From a bacterium (GTDB taxonomy: Bacteria; Oederibacteriota; JAAXVQ01; JAUVAV01): 64,000 bases of DNA. The stretch lies in contig JAIORK010000039.1 of the NCBI GenBank assembly GCA_021108215.1, positions 1 to 64,000 of the forward strand. Reading direction: 5' to 3'. The notes under the pieces were generated by a model, which saw only the letters and a list, made by a program, of their open reading frames with translations, did no database searches and had not been told where the DNA came from. This document shows positions 27,801 to 37,696 of the stretch, in pieces (the first letter of the stretch is position 1; every line of letters starts with the position of its first letter). The position numbers and the translations under genes are program-made.

Positions 27801-30800
27801 CACACTGGCCACATTATCAGGATTATAATAAATCGTATCAACAGCACTGCCCTGGCTCGCATCAGACGTAAATCGCGGCAATTCATCCAACTCTTGGGAA
27901 CTCAGTGCCAGCAAGCCATCGATACCATTGGCTAACAATTTCTGGCTTAACTTTTGGGCTGTATTTGAAGTCAGGCGGATAATTTGATATTTTGCATTCC
28001 GTAATTCAAAGGGCCAATTCTGTTCATCAAACGAAAAGTTATTGTCATAGGCATAACAAATATATTGTTGGGTCGCATCTTTTTTTCTATAAATATATAG
28101 ATCTTCCCCGACATAAAACGCAGATTGAATAGAATCATTGAAGCTCGTTGGTAAGTTACCCCAGCGTTTCTCAAGTTTACGAGGCCAAGTTGCCGCATCA
28201 CCGTCAATGGCAATATCACCTGTTTCATTTTCCAAATAGGCATAATATTTATTTCCGCTAAACAAATATATTCTGGCGTTTTGGTCCCCGGGTATACGAA
28301 TGGCGGCCGTCACAGAAATACCTTTTTCCATCCATCCATCAGGTGTGCTTAGTAATTGAAACTCATCAGGAAAACGGTTATTGACATCACGATAGAATAG
28401 GTATTTATTTCCCTGAAAAACATAGAGTCCGTTTGACCCATCCACAAAGGCAGCAGTTATATCGTTGCCGGCTAATAAGTTATCGTTTTTACCCCATTTT
28501 ACAGCAATAGTTTCAGCGGTATAACTATTATCAGATCTAGCATAATTTACTCCATCAAAAAAGTACCAAACCGTGCCAATTTGAATCGCAGCTTTGACTG
28601 TCGATAATGCTGTGCCACATAGATCCCCTAAACTGAGGTTCACTGGCGAACCCCATCCCGGGTTTTGATAAGTACAATATTGTCCTGCATAGGCTAAATA
28701 TAACAATCCATCCTTCACAAGCGCTCCATCTACTCCATCAAATGGCAGTTCGTTAAGCAAATTATTATCAACAAACTTTCCTGTATATTGTTTATCAGTT
28801 TCATTAATTAAATATATTTTCCCTTTAAATACGAATGCTTTTTCGGCAACAATAACTCCGATAAAATTTTCCCATATGATACTATCGTAATTATCGCCTA
28901 ATATTGTTGGCACATCATATTGAGACTTGAGTTGTGCGTCTTCATATATTTCATCATTGCCGTTTGCAAATGATTCATAAGACATCTGATAATTTGTTGA
29001 AACTATATTGATCTTTTCATCCAAGATAAATGCCGTTTCGAATTGTTCAGAAGATTCTTCAAGAATATTGATATTTCCCCATTTTGCATTGACATTCTCT
29101 TGAGATCGTAGCGACTTATCGTCATTGAACTGATAGTATTGATCTCCGGAAATGACATGGGTAATATATTTGTTTTCATTCCTATTCAGGCTTCTGAAGG
29201 CTGCATCTATTTCCGCAACTTCAGTAAACGGCGTCCCTGATTCAATCACCAATTCATCTGAGGACGTTTTATCTGTCTTGCACAAAAAGTTCCCGCCCTT
29301 CATATCAAAACTAAACCATGGCGGCGATAGATAGTTATCAAATTTCGCTTGCCATTGAATCGGATTATCCGGTTCAAAACCCAAAACATCGGAAGGAAAT
29401 GCAACAGTAGTGAATTTATCATTATCTGTTTGAGTACTTTTCTCATAGACCAATTCCGATGTTACTCGTCCGAACAAATCAAGCTCCTCGTCCCCTTGGT
29501 ATTTTATATAAATATATTCTTCCGTATCATATTCATCACTCTCAGAAGGATTGGCAACATAGAATTTGGCATTATCCACCGTAATTTTCTCATAGCCCTT
29601 CTCTTTATCCATAACTTGGGCGACTTCAATCAGTTTTTGTGGCGCTTTCCATTCTTTATTCATATTGTAATAAGTATATTGAATTACTGGATTGTAATTA
29701 ATCTTCGTTTCATTATCCTGATTTTCCGGATTTTCATCGTCCCCTAATCCAAATTTAGTATCATTTATGTCCCGATGCTCCAACCAAAATACAAACAACC
29801 GATTGAATGCATAAACTGGATATACTTTTTCAGAATTAATCAAAATACTGATTTCCTGCCACGGCTCCCATGCAATGGGATCAACAGAATTGGAAGGAAC
29901 TTTGCCGATGCGATAGAAATATTGGATAGGATCAGTACGAGCATACCCGAGCATGACAACATGCGTTCCATCACCTTTGGTAAAAACGCTTCCTCCGGAA
30001 ATAATTAGGCTGGATACAGTAGCATATCCTTCCAGATAATTCGTATATGCTGTCTGCACAGCCGTATCGGTGATATCGGTTTGTAATAATTCCTCTTCCA
30101 AAGCCTTAAAAGCCGGACTTTTGCTATTGCGTAACTCGGGGCGAATGTAATTTTCCGGATACAGGAAGACTTTGCGGTTGGCTTCCCAGACCCGGTAATT
30201 TTTCATCCATCCCCACCAGCGTTTCAAGTCATTCAGTTTAGCTTCGCTAGCTTCCCACGTCTCGAGATTGTTTAACGTACGATGGTAATAGAGCTGGGCA
30301 CATGCAATAGCTTCTTTGAGCCGGGAAGTCGCGGCTTCATCACCCATTTCCACATCAATTAAGAGTTCTGCATAGAGATCGCGGCTGTTTTCATATCCCA
30401 GTTTGTAGATCAAATAAGGCATCAAGGCATCCCGTTTGATCTTGTTCATAGCATTGTGTAATTCGCTGGACGCGAGTTCCCAATCCTTATCCGAGATTTT
30501 TGATTTCAAGCTGTCTAAAAGAATATTGTTGGCCGCTTGAATATTGGGATGCTCCCCATAAACTTCAGGCCACACATTATCGATCATGGTGAAATCAGTA
30601 ATACCGATTTTTTGACAATATTCGATAATATCCTTCATTTCTTTGATTGTTTTCACGGAACCAATTAGCGGAGGATCGCTGAGTGTAGCCACATTCACCG
30701 CCGGGTCATAATCTGGATCGTAATCCGGCGCACTGGGATCGGAATTGTAATCATCGGGCACATGCGCCCAAAACAGTTTTTTAATTTGCATCTCTTCCCA

Positions 30801-33800
30801 TCCAGTCGCCCGGCTCAACAAGGCATCTGTCTGTTCCGCATCCTTATAAAAATCAAGAATGGAATACTCTTTGGAATTAAAGGTGTTGACTAATTCACTA
30901 AAATTTTCAAATGTCACAATATCATTGATTAAAATATTGGGATTCCCATCCATGGGATCAATGGCACGGTAATTTTGCTTGACAATCAACAATTCCATTT
31001 GGTTCGTATTCAAAGATGTTTTATTCCCCAATAATACAAACTGTTGTAAGCAAAACAGATAATTTTTAATTTCATCCGGTATAATTTCCGCATCATCCGC
31101 CATGTTTAAAATAGGCGTCGCCACTTCATGGAGAACATGACTGTTTTTCTCTCCCTGAGCTAAATATACTTCTTGGCTCAGCAACCGAAGTCGGGCAATA
31201 TCCAGATCCAAATAACTTTCCAGGACACTGAACAAAGCCTGTTCCTGCTGTTCCCTCATCTCGGTCAGAATCGCCTGGATTTCTTCCACATATTCTTTTA
31301 GTTCTTGCTTAAGCTTCGCTGTCATCTCTGCAATTGCATCAAAGATCATCAGACATTCCGCCGCGTTGAAACCAGTTAAAGTAAATCCATCGCGGTTATC
31401 CGCATCGCTAAAAAAGTTCCTACCGGCTTCCATCAATTCCGCCAGCTGCTCCGGGTCTGAATCACCGTCAATATCTTCCTCATAGGATTCACCAGTATAT
31501 TGAAGTGTTTCCAACTGAATGAGCATTTCCTCGTACCGAGTTTCATCCCCCATTTCTGTGAAATTCATGGGGGTCAATATAATTTTCTTTTCCAACTTCG
31601 CTCGGACAATACCTTCCAAAACAAATTCGCCAGGTACATCCAGCATAAGTCCGTTTGTATCCAAACAATCATTAGCACTGTTTTGTAAATCCTCAAAAAG
31701 TTTCCCAGCAAATTCAGCGTCCATGCGCGAAGTCTCAAACTGGGTTGCAGTGACCTTTTGTGAAACCAATTGAGTCTTGACTTCTGCGATCATGTCCTTG
31801 ATATCCTTGGAAGACAAGAATCCCTCCTCACCCAAGATTACGGTTTTGGAGTGCAAGGCGGCCAGCTGGCCCACAGACAATCCCATATTTTTCAACCAAT
31901 CCATAGTGCTAACAATAATCTGGAGCAGCCATAGTACGGATGCCACATCTACTGTCCCTGTTTGGCAAAGGATTTCATGGCAATCCAGGGTGGTTACCTG
32001 CCAATCCATGGGCAAGTAGGGCTTGATGGGATTTTCCGCTTCATAGGCCCAGATCTGGTCCAGCACACCCAACAATACCAGGAGCTCCTCCATATCCAGT
32101 TTATAGATTTTGGCAAGCGTGGCATACCGATAAAGCAAAGTCAGTTTTGAAAGATCAACATCCGCCGAGAGATTTAAGGCTGTAGTTAAAACGTTAAGTT
32201 CCTCAGCCTTCATCCCCAAACTGCCTTGAATTCGGTTGCGGATATGCAGATTCGCAAGGCTTTTATCTGGTTCTTCCCGGATGGACAGATCGTGTCCTTT
32301 GTCATAGACCTGGTAAAATAGATGTTCCGGTTTGGACTTCGAACCTTCTCCCCAGTCTTTCATGTCCGCCCAGAAAGCGCACACCACGTCCACTGGTTGT
32401 TCTAACTTATTTTGCAAATATCGAATGACAGCCAAATGCTTAACAACCAGTTCATCATCAAGTGTTTTTTGGAAAGCTGTCCGCAATATCAAGTCGCTTT
32501 CTTCAGGACTCCACTTGCTAATTTTGTTTAGCAAAATAAATCTATTTAATAAATCGAGATGAATACTCGCGATAATATCTTTCCGATAATTATTTATACA
32601 AATATAGGACTCCTCTTGGTTTTGATAGGAACTTTCCAGCAATTCCATGTATTCATCAATATATCGAATGAGATTTTGATGCACACTTTCTCCAAATAAG
32701 CTATCGCTTGCTAAATTCGCAATCATATCCCGCGAATAAAGTCTGATGTGCAATAAAGCCCCTGTTATTCCCTCTTCATACCATTGTGTAACTAAATCAT
32801 CTGAGATAGCGCCGTCCATAGCGTCTTTTTCAAATCCATATTCATCTGCCAATGCTCGAATTTCAGTTTTTGTTAATCGTGTATACTGTTCATCACGGGA
32901 GATTTCCTGCATTACAGCCGTTGCATGTTGATTATAACCGCCACCCATACTCATCCAGAGTCGGCGATGTTTTTCATTGAATTTTTCCGGTATATCATCT
33001 GTCTGGGTGGTCAATCCATATTTGCCATAATCGTATACATTCTCCAACTTTTCGGATAAGACATCCAATTGTTCCGTGGTTGGAACGGCCAAACTATTAT
33101 TTTCAACATACTCTAATATCAGTTTTCGCGAATGAAGCTTTATGCGCAATTCTGTCAGAGTTAGCGGTTGATCCAGCCAATACGCTTTGCTATGGTTTGG
33201 AGACGCTTCTGTTAGCGTATAGTCACTCAATAATCCATTAATAGCAGTTTCATCATATCCACAGAAATCTTCCGCCATGTCCAACACTGCCATTTCAGCG
33301 GTTGCTAGCGGATCTGGTAGCGGGTCTGGCGATACCAAGTTTTCCAACACTAACCTATATGCCTGATTGAACATATTTTCCAGCGTTTCAAAACTATTGG
33401 GATCTTTGAAAGTAACTGAATAGTAGTTTTCTAACGACCCTGCATAATAGTCCATCGTCTCTTTTGTTGAGATCTTATATCCGGTTATATCAGCATATTT
33501 TGTGATGATATTTTGGCAGCTTAATTTGATTCTCATTTCTGTTTTCGTTAAATCCATAGCGTAGTACTTCATCATGTCATACGCATCCAGAGGATAGAGC
33601 AGCCAGTCCTGTAGTGCATATTCATCCGCCACACGCTTAATATCATGAACAGTCAAGCCTTTATAATTTTCATCAGGATCTATTGTGAGTATCTGATCAG
33701 ACAGCGGATCATTGACAGCGGTCGCCACATTCCAGATCGGAGAATAGATATTCGCAAACGCGCTTTTTAAGGTGTTGTCAGAGTTATGCTTTTCACCGTA

Positions 33801-36119
33801 TGCTGTTTCCATTTTTCCAACCAACACCACCAATTCCGCAGTTGATGAAATGGTTATGTTTTTTTTAATTGAATCATTTAAGATTTGAGCACGATAGGCA
33901 AACTTGACACGCAGTTGGGTTTTCGTTGAGCCGACCAGATCACCTATTTCCGTATTTGTCAAATACAGTGCGCCGTATTTATCCTGATTACAAAGATCAT
34001 ATTCATTGGCAAATGCCTCTACTTCTACGGCCGTATCCAATATCAATTCATTTTCATCCACAGAAGTCTCAGGCAATTCAACACTCGGAAAATTTCTTTG
34101 AACACCCAGCTCCACCCAAATATTTTTATATTTTTGATCAAGTAGAAGATTAGTCTGCAACGGAAGCATTTCAATATTACTTGGTTCAAAACCATATATA
34201 CTTTCAAGCATGGCAGAAAAGCGTGAATATTCCTGGTCACTTGAAAACTCATAGCCAGTCCCTATGGCAAAATCCATAACTACTCGTCTGGAATGAAACA
34301 TAATACTGTATTCCATTTTCGTAAGCTTGTTCTTCAAAGAAGTCCAGTATTGAACTGCCGCTCCATGGTTACTGGAGAGTGTTTGTTTATCAAAATATTC
34401 AGTAAGCCTATAATCATTCATCAATTTCACAACATCATTATCTTCCTTTAAATAATAAAACTCCGAGTCAATTACTGGCAACGCATCATATGGACCCATC
34501 GTTCCGGCAGTCCCACCCATTGCCACTAAAATACTGTTATACTTTTTTTGATAGAGGTCATAACATGCCATAGCATAGTCAGCAGACGAATAAAAAAACA
34601 AATTTTCAATGGGTTGCATATAATCATCAAGTTCAGTTTGGGTGGTCAAAGTGATTCCTGTGTAATTTGTTGCATGTATTAAAGACAGTATTAGTTGGCG
34701 CAATCTGAATCTAAGCCGTAATTCTGAAAGCGTTATATTCTTTGCATGCCATTTCTCGATATCCGTCTCTGTTCCTTCGGGTGCTACTGTGGTCATTGAC
34801 AATACCGGATTGTTCAACAATCCGTATTCCGCTGCCAATGTTGTAATTTCATCAATTGTCAGTCCTCTGCGAAGTTCCTCCACCAAATTGTCCCGAACCA
34901 ATGAGGTTTCCATATCATCTCTGAAAGAATTCCAAATACTACTAACTTCTGCCGAAAATCCGGATGAATCCGTGGTCACATCCATCAATTCCATAATTTT
35001 CTTGGTCTGATAGACTTTTTCCAGCATGGCCACATAATCGTCTCGTTGCTCATCCGATAAAATAGTCACTGGGTTTTTCAAAGCCCAGTCTAAGATATTT
35101 CTATATGAGTGAAACTTGATACGATATGCACGGCGTGTCAGAGTTGTATCAACCTGACTAATATCCAATTCCATCGGATCATATTTTTCATCATTGCACA
35201 CGTCAAATTCATCTGCCAGGGACTGGATTTCATCCTCGCTTAACCCGTCGTATTCTTCATCAGGACTCGTGATCAGCATGTCAGCTACTGGATAATCCGC
35301 AGTCTGATTTTTCATCTTTTCCCATATTTTTTTACACGTATTCTCATAAATGATTTCCATCTTTTCAGCACGGGGATTGCCCTGCATGATGACATCATTA
35401 ATGAAAAAGTCCCCAGCTTTGCCGGCTTTGAGTTCATCCTGGCTAAGGTTTTGATAGAGCAGTTTTTGGAGACCCTTGAAATCCAAACCCGTTTTATTAA
35501 GCATGGTTTTGACGTCTTTTAACACTTCCACTGGTTCATCTTCGGGCGGTTCCTTGGTTGAATCGATTCCCCATCTGGCTTGCAAGGATGACTTGGTGCT
35601 ATTTTTGTCAATAAGGAGATTCTGGACCACCTGGTTGATGGCCAAATAATCACGCGCTACCCGTCCCGGATCCGGAGCGTTGATCATTTTCTTGTAGAGT
35701 TCCACAACATCAGTCTTATGAAACTTCAGGATGTGGTGAAGCACAGTGTAGTCTTTGTCAAAAATTGATGCCATGGGATAAACTGTATTTGGATCCTTCA
35801 AAACGTCAAAAGCGTCTTTATCTTTAAGAACAGGATCCTCTTTGAGCTCTTTTTCCAGCCTACTGGCCATGACTTCATTGACAATATCCAGGTAGGGTGT
35901 TTCATCAAAGGTGTTTTCCCAATCCAGCGGGATGGCGCTAATGTCGGGACGCCGTTTGTCAATATCCTCTTCGCTTTTCTGGTTGGTCTTCTCTTTGAGC
36001 AGCATCAAGTCCGTAAAATAAGCGGCCGGTGAAAGAACGGATCTGGCCTCATCTACCTCATGGCGTTCAATATCTCCAAACATTTCATCATAGCTGGCTG
36101 ATCCCTGATCATTTTTCAT
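24849..36119 (-). CDS. giant TcA-like toxin-complex subunit with tandem helical repeats and hemopexin-like segment
   Basis: At 3756 aa it is far longer than typical TcA (about 2400-2500). The N-terminus shows the VRP1-type block ARSVLSPAAYFTDLMLL and RRPDISAIPLDW (about 24-75). Residues about 290-1170 hold roughly seven degenerate repeats (see findings). Typical TcA alpha-helical shell sequence follows. A neuraminidase-like beta region appears around 1950-2250, and hemopexin-like repeats at about 2300-2700. The pore-forming helical part includes NNEDIDSFLKSKFTNKQLYQ and IYFQSYQMALGLAKAAQKSF. The C-terminal TcB-binding beta domain closes the protein. TcA pentamers bind host cells and form the injection channel. 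Start ATG 36119 follows AGGAGG by eight nt. No signal peptide is present, so release needs another route. Confidence 0.92.
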   Translation of the reverse strand: MKNDQGSASYDEMFGDIERHEVDEARSVLSPAAYFTDLMLLKEKTNQKSEEDIDKRRPDISAIPLDWENTFDETPYLDIVNEVMASRLEKELKEDPVLKDKDAFDVLKDPNTVYPMASIFDKDYTVLHHILKFHKTDVVELYKKMINAPDPGRVARDYLAINQVVQNLLIDKNSTKSSLQARWGIDSTKEPPEDEPVEVLKDVKTMLNKTGLDFKGLQKLLYQNLSQDELKAGKAGDFFINDVIMQGNPRAEKMEIIYENTCKKIWEKMKNQTADYPVADMLITSPDEEYDGLSEDEIQSLADEFDVCNDEKYDPMELDISQVDTTLTRRAYRIKFHSYRNILDWALKNPVTILSDEQRDDYVAMLEKVYQTKKIMELMDVTTDSSGFSAEVSSIWNSFRDDMETSLVRDNLVEELRRGLTIDEITTLAAEYGLLNNPVLSMTTVAPEGTETDIEKWHAKNITLSELRLRFRLRQLILSLIHATNYTGITLTTQTELDDYMQPIENLFFYSSADYAMACYDLYQKKYNSILVAMGGTAGTMGPYDALPVIDSEFYYLKEDNDVVKLMNDYRLTEYFDKQTLSSNHGAAVQYWTSLKNKLTKMEYSIMFHSRRVVMDFAIGTGYEFSSDQEYSRFSAMLESIYGFEPSNIEMLPLQTNLLLDQKYKNIWVELGVQRNFPSVELPETSVDENELILDTAVEVEAFANEYDLCNQDKYGALYLTNTEIGDLVGSTKTQLRVKFAYRAQILNDSIKKNITISSTAELVVLVGKMETAYGEKHNSDNTLKSAFANIYSPIWNVATAVNDPLSDQILTIDPDENYKGLTVHDIKRVADEYALQDWLLYPLDAYDMMKYYAMDLTKTEMRIKLSCQNIITKYADITGYKISTKETMDYYAGSLENYYSVTFKDPNSFETLENMFNQAYRLVLENLVSPDPLPDPLATAEMAVLDMAEDFCGYDETAINGLLSDYTLTEASPNHSKAYWLDQPLTLTELRIKLHSRKLILEYVENNSLAVPTTEQLDVLSEKLENVYDYGKYGLTTQTDDIPEKFNEKHRRLWMSMGGGYNQHATAVMQEISRDEQYTRLTKTEIRALADEYGFEKDAMDGAISDDLVTQWYEEGITGALLHIRLYSRDMIANLASDSLFGESVHQNLIRYIDEYMELLESSYQNQEESYICINNYRKDIIASIHLDLLNRFILLNKISKWSPEESDLILRTAFQKTLDDELVVKHLAVIRYLQNKLEQPVDVVCAFWADMKDWGEGSKSKPEHLFYQVYDKGHDLSIREEPDKSLANLHIRNRIQGSLGMKAEELNVLTTALNLSADVDLSKLTLLYRYATLAKIYKLDMEELLVLLGVLDQIWAYEAENPIKPYLPMDWQVTTLDCHEILCQTGTVDVASVLWLLQIIVSTMDWLKNMGLSVGQLAALHSKTVILGEEGFLSSKDIKDMIAEVKTQLVSQKVTATQFETSRMDAEFAGKLFEDLQNSANDCLDTNGLMLDVPGEFVLEGIVRAKLEKKIILTPMNFTEMGDETRYEEMLIQLETLQYTGESYEEDIDGDSDPEQLAELMEAGRNFFSDADNRDGFTLTGFNAAECLMIFDAIAEMTAKLKQELKEYVEEIQAILTEMREQQEQALFSVLESYLDLDIARLRLLSQEVYLAQGEKNSHVLHEVATPILNMADDAEIIPDEIKNYLFCLQQFVLLGNKTSLNTNQMELLIVKQNYRAIDPMDGNPNILINDIVTFENFSELVNTFNSKEYSILDFYKDAEQTDALLSRATGWEEMQIKKLFWAHVPDDYNSDPSAPDYDPDYDPAVNVATLSDPPLIGSVKTIKEMKDIIEYCQKIGITDFTMIDNVWPEVYGEHPNIQAANNILLDSLKSKISDKDWELASSELHNAMNKIKRDALMPYLIYKLGYENSRDLYAELLIDVEMGDEAATSRLKEAIACAQLYYHRTLNNLETWEASEAKLNDLKRWWGWMKNYRVWEANRKVFLYPENYIRPELRNSKSPAFKALEEELLQTDITDTAVQTAYTNYLEGYATVSSLIISGGSVFTKGDGTHVVMLGYARTDPIQYFYRIGKVPSNSVDPIAWEPWQEISILINSEKVYPVYAFNRLFVFWLEHRDINDTKFGLGDDENPENQDNETKINYNPVIQYTYYNMNKEWKAPQKLIEVAQVMDKEKGYEKITVDNAKFYVANPSESDEYDTEEYIYIKYQGDEELDLFGRVTSELVYEKSTQTDNDKFTTVAFPSDVLGFEPDNPIQWQAKFDNYLSPPWFSFDMKGGNFLCKTDKTSSDELVIESGTPFTEVAEIDAAFRSLNRNENKYITHVISGDQYYQFNDDKSLRSQENVNAKWGNINILEESSEQFETAFILDEKINIVSTNYQMSYESFANGNDEIYEDAQLKSQYDVPTILGDNYDSIIWENFIGVIVAEKAFVFKGKIYLINETDKQYTGKFVDNNLLNELPFDGVDGALVKDGLLYLAYAGQYCTYQNPGWGSPVNLSLGDLCGTALSTVKAAIQIGTVWYFFDGVNYARSDNSYTAETIAVKWGKNDNLLAGNDITAAFVDGSNGLYVFQGNKYLFYRDVNNRFPDEFQLLSTPDGWMEKGISVTAAIRIPGDQNARIYLFSGNKYYAYLENETGDIAIDGDAATWPRKLEKRWGNLPTSFNDSIQSAFYVGEDLYIYRKKDATQQYICYAYDNNFSFDEQNWPFELRNAKYQIIRLTSNTAQKLSQKLLANGIDGLLALSSQELDELPRFTSDASQGSAVDTIYYNPDNVASVPVSDQLDFLSANGIYYWEIFFHTPYLISQTLNTAQKHDEAQKWYHYVYDPTHKTVSVPFENISVLGTLDEKYGYNESTGKLSLTGIMGVEERDVFITLCEEASITESKKEQAIAAIVELYKRSNIYYFWKFLPFHQDPVAYTFQSQYESYQEDPFDPHAIAALRRIAYRKSIVMAYIDNLMDWGDKLFTQYTRETINEARMLYILAYDLLGARPDYTAEKATMPTQNYYQLYTELYPDNWQATLLALENSPVNNSLPDKMVAIPGLPNDDFVARGYFVIPENDLFIQYWDRVEDRLYKIRQCLNIEGVKQPLPLFQPPIDPMALVQAAAGGGGFAAALADLGAPVPHYRFNVILNKSREFASRVIQLGGSLLSALEKKDVEEMSLLRNTQEGKILDMTLDIKNDQLGNAEQTKLSLEKSLENAKEREVHYLGLIDEGLSNYETAQLIFMTLSKGYSIVAQIMDIVTSIGGYMPQVGSPFAMTYGGEQLGRGLTGMSSSYKTLSSMMEFGNALSSMLGGWYRRSQEWELQGKLASHDINQIEHQIEAADKQVEIARKEINVQEKQIKNNEDIDSFLKSKFTNKQLYQWMISKITGIYFQSYQMALGLAKAAQKSFQFEMGFKASEVDYIKPVYWDGLRKGLLAGEQLQYDLDRMEKAYLEKNKRRFEISKTVSLAALDPLALVKLKQNRVCEFDLTERLFAQDFPGHYCRQIKTISISFPAIVGQYKNLNATLTQLTHRTLIEPDHVDGLPYLITPGEGQSMPLSIRADWRPNQQVALSRGENDSGLFQLNFQDERYLPFEGTGAISTWRLELNGALGVIDYSKIQDVIIKVEYSALQGGGDFATAVKGFLETGVDEGYGLILLKQAYSDAWNQFMLDREQGITFTIDPKYCANLNGNKEISSIYLQYDQPDEPANDLSSVTMTLESNANYVLEHGKTIETPSLTVNADETWTLKPQDGHEDDFAPENIRNIALIVFYETEVSF

Positions 36120-36154
36120 GATATTGTCCTCCTAAGATTGGGTAAATACCTTCA

Positions 36155-36185
36155 GTTGAGGGCGAGATGAATCGCGCCCCTACAA
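36155..36185. repeat. decayed GC-rich palindrome upstream of tcA
   Basis: GGGCGAGAT / ATCGCGCCC pair with one mismatch, followed by CCTACAA. It resembles one degraded member of the GTAGGGGCG palindrome family that also sits in the tcA/tcBC gap. It lies in the 76-nt gap between the 146-aa gene and tcA. Confidence 0.5.
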
Positions 36186-36195
36186 TTCATTATTC

Positions 36196-36636
36196 TTAAA
36201 CCCGTGCCGCTTTGACGTGTGGTTCGTTGTTCTGCATGACATCCATGTACTGGACCACCATCCGGCTGCGCTTGAGCAGGGCTTTTTTATGAATCCGGGG
36301 CGCAATTGCAGGATCTTCCGAAGTGATCGGCTCAACCAGTGTGCAGAATTCTTTCTCTTTCATGGCCGCGATCTGGAGCGCGGAATGCAGGCCCAGCCTG
36401 AGCATGGGGATGGCCAGATCCCGGTTTGGCTCGGGCAGCACGCGCACGAGGCGCTGGTACGCCTTGAGTAGTTCCACCAGTCTTCCCTGTTTGAGGGTAC
36501 AGCTATTTTTATCAATTGTTTTCGGCAGAGCCCGGCCGGTCAGCGGAAGCGCGGCAAAATCAAGCCCCACATTGGACTGCACCAGCGCCTCCAATTGCGT
36601 GATCTCATTTTCAGTGAATTTTTCCGGTAGATTCAT
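36196..36636 (-). CDS. small unknown protein of the toxin-complex operon
   Basis: This 146-aa, mostly helical soluble protein contains GLDFAALPLTGRALPKTI and a basic stretch KKALLKRSRMVVQY. ATG 36636 is preceded by AAGGAG. I do not recognise a family. It has no signal peptide or membrane segment. Lying 76 nt upstream of tcA on the same strand, it is probably co-expressed; a chaperone or assembly role is conceivable but unsupported. Confidence 0.65.
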   Translation of the reverse strand: MNLPEKFTENEITQLEALVQSNVGLDFAALPLTGRALPKTIDKNSCTLKQGRLVELLKAYQRLVRVLPEPNRDLAIPMLRLGLHSALQIAAMKEKEFCTLVEPITSEDPAIAPRIHKKALLKRSRMVVQYMDVMQNNEPHVKAARV

Positions 36637-36728
36637 GGCTGTCTCCTTAAATGATTTGATGTTCTCATGTCACGACGTTTGAAAAAATTATTGGTTCCTA
36701 TAGGTAAGACGCGCAACTGCCCTGGGCG

Positions 36729-37070
36729 TTACACACTTTCAGAAGATAACGACACTTCCGGCAGTAACAATCCATCAATAACAAACTGATCAACCTTATC
36801 CGCCAGTTTTCGGATTCGCACTGCGTCCTCGCCGCATGTTTCTTTTACCCGTTTTTCCAATGCCAACCGGATGCTCAGGACACTGCCCAAGCCTTCGCTG
36901 CCGGTCATTTCACTTTTGATGAGCGCTTCGAGTACTTCGAACAATCTCAAAAACATTTTGGCAACTAAATCATCGTTGTCCTTTCTCCCCAGCCGTATAA
37001 TTTCCTTGATCTCAGATATCAGGAGCTTACCTTCGGTGGTTTTGGTGAACAGTTGTTTGCACAATTTCAT
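36729..37070 (-). CDS. small unknown helical protein of the toxin-complex operon
   Basis: The protein is 113 aa from ATG 37070, which is preceded by a G-rich ribosome-binding site (GGGGGG); an earlier in-frame start is less well placed. It is charged and predicted helical (EIKEIIRLGRKDNDDLVAKM). It has no signal peptide or motif I recognise. It lies 41 nt after the second sigma-like gene and 92 nt before the 146-aa gene. A regulator or partner of that sigma factor is possible from position only. Confidence 0.6.
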   Translation of the reverse strand: MKLCKQLFTKTTEGKLLISEIKEIIRLGRKDNDDLVAKMFLRLFEVLEALIKSEMTGSEGLGSVLSIRLALEKRVKETCGEDAVRIRKLADKVDQFVIDGLLLPEVSLSSESV

Positions 37071-37111
37071 GATTGCCCCCCCTTTTTTTCCAAGCATTCG
37101 ATTATTCCCGG

Positions 37112-37615
37112 CTACTGCGCCATACTGAGCCTCAATCCGGCCACGACCCTGAACAATCGTTGCCGCAGAGTATTCAATGAAATATCCAAATAGTTTGATA
37201 TTTTCCGACGGGAACCAGCTAACCAGTACACCTGGGCAAGTAATTGCAAATCTTTTTCTTGAAGTTCGGCAAGATTTTCATGCAGGCGATCTATTACCGA
37301 CATCTCCGTTTTTTCCTCTTCACACCACACATCCGGAACATCTCTTTCCGGCAATCCGGCATGTTTTTCTTCAAGCCGTTTCTGGTTAACACATTCATTT
37401 TTCACCGCAGTCATTAGGTAGGCCATTGAATCACGCAATGGCATCTGTACGGTTTTCGACATAAGACGCAACGCCACGATTTGAAATGCATCTGCATAAT
37501 AAGGACGCATCCATGCCGGAAGCCGGTCATGGATAAAATTGAATAGGTTTTCAAATTCCTTCTGAAACAGAATTTCTTTTGCCAAAAATTTTGTTGCCAA
37601 TTTTCGAATATCCAT
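37112..37615 (-). CDS. ECF-type RNA polymerase sigma factor-like protein
   Basis: The protein is 167 aa from ATG 37615, ten nt behind AAGGG; the longer frame begins with TTG and is unlikely. The N-terminal half fits sigma region 2 (YADAFQIVALRLMSK ... SMAYLMTAVKNECVNQKR). The C-terminal half fits region 4 with a helix-turn-helix (ISNYLDISLNTLRQRLFRVV). It is shorter and more divergent than the ECF factor at 37835-38485. Located in the leader part of the toxin operon, it may drive or fine-tune toxin expression. Confidence 0.7.
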   Translation of the reverse strand: MDIRKLATKFLAKEILFQKEFENLFNFIHDRLPAWMRPYYADAFQIVALRLMSKTVQMPLRDSMAYLMTAVKNECVNQKRLEEKHAGLPERDVPDVWCEEEKTEMSVIDRLHENLAELQEKDLQLLAQVYWLAGSRRKISNYLDISLNTLRQRLFRVVAGLRLSMAQ

Positions 37616-37696
37616 CCCAGCACATCCCTTCTGTAAAATCCCTTTCCCAAATGTTTTGCCGACCGGACCGATTTTGTGTTTTACGGCAATTGGCAA

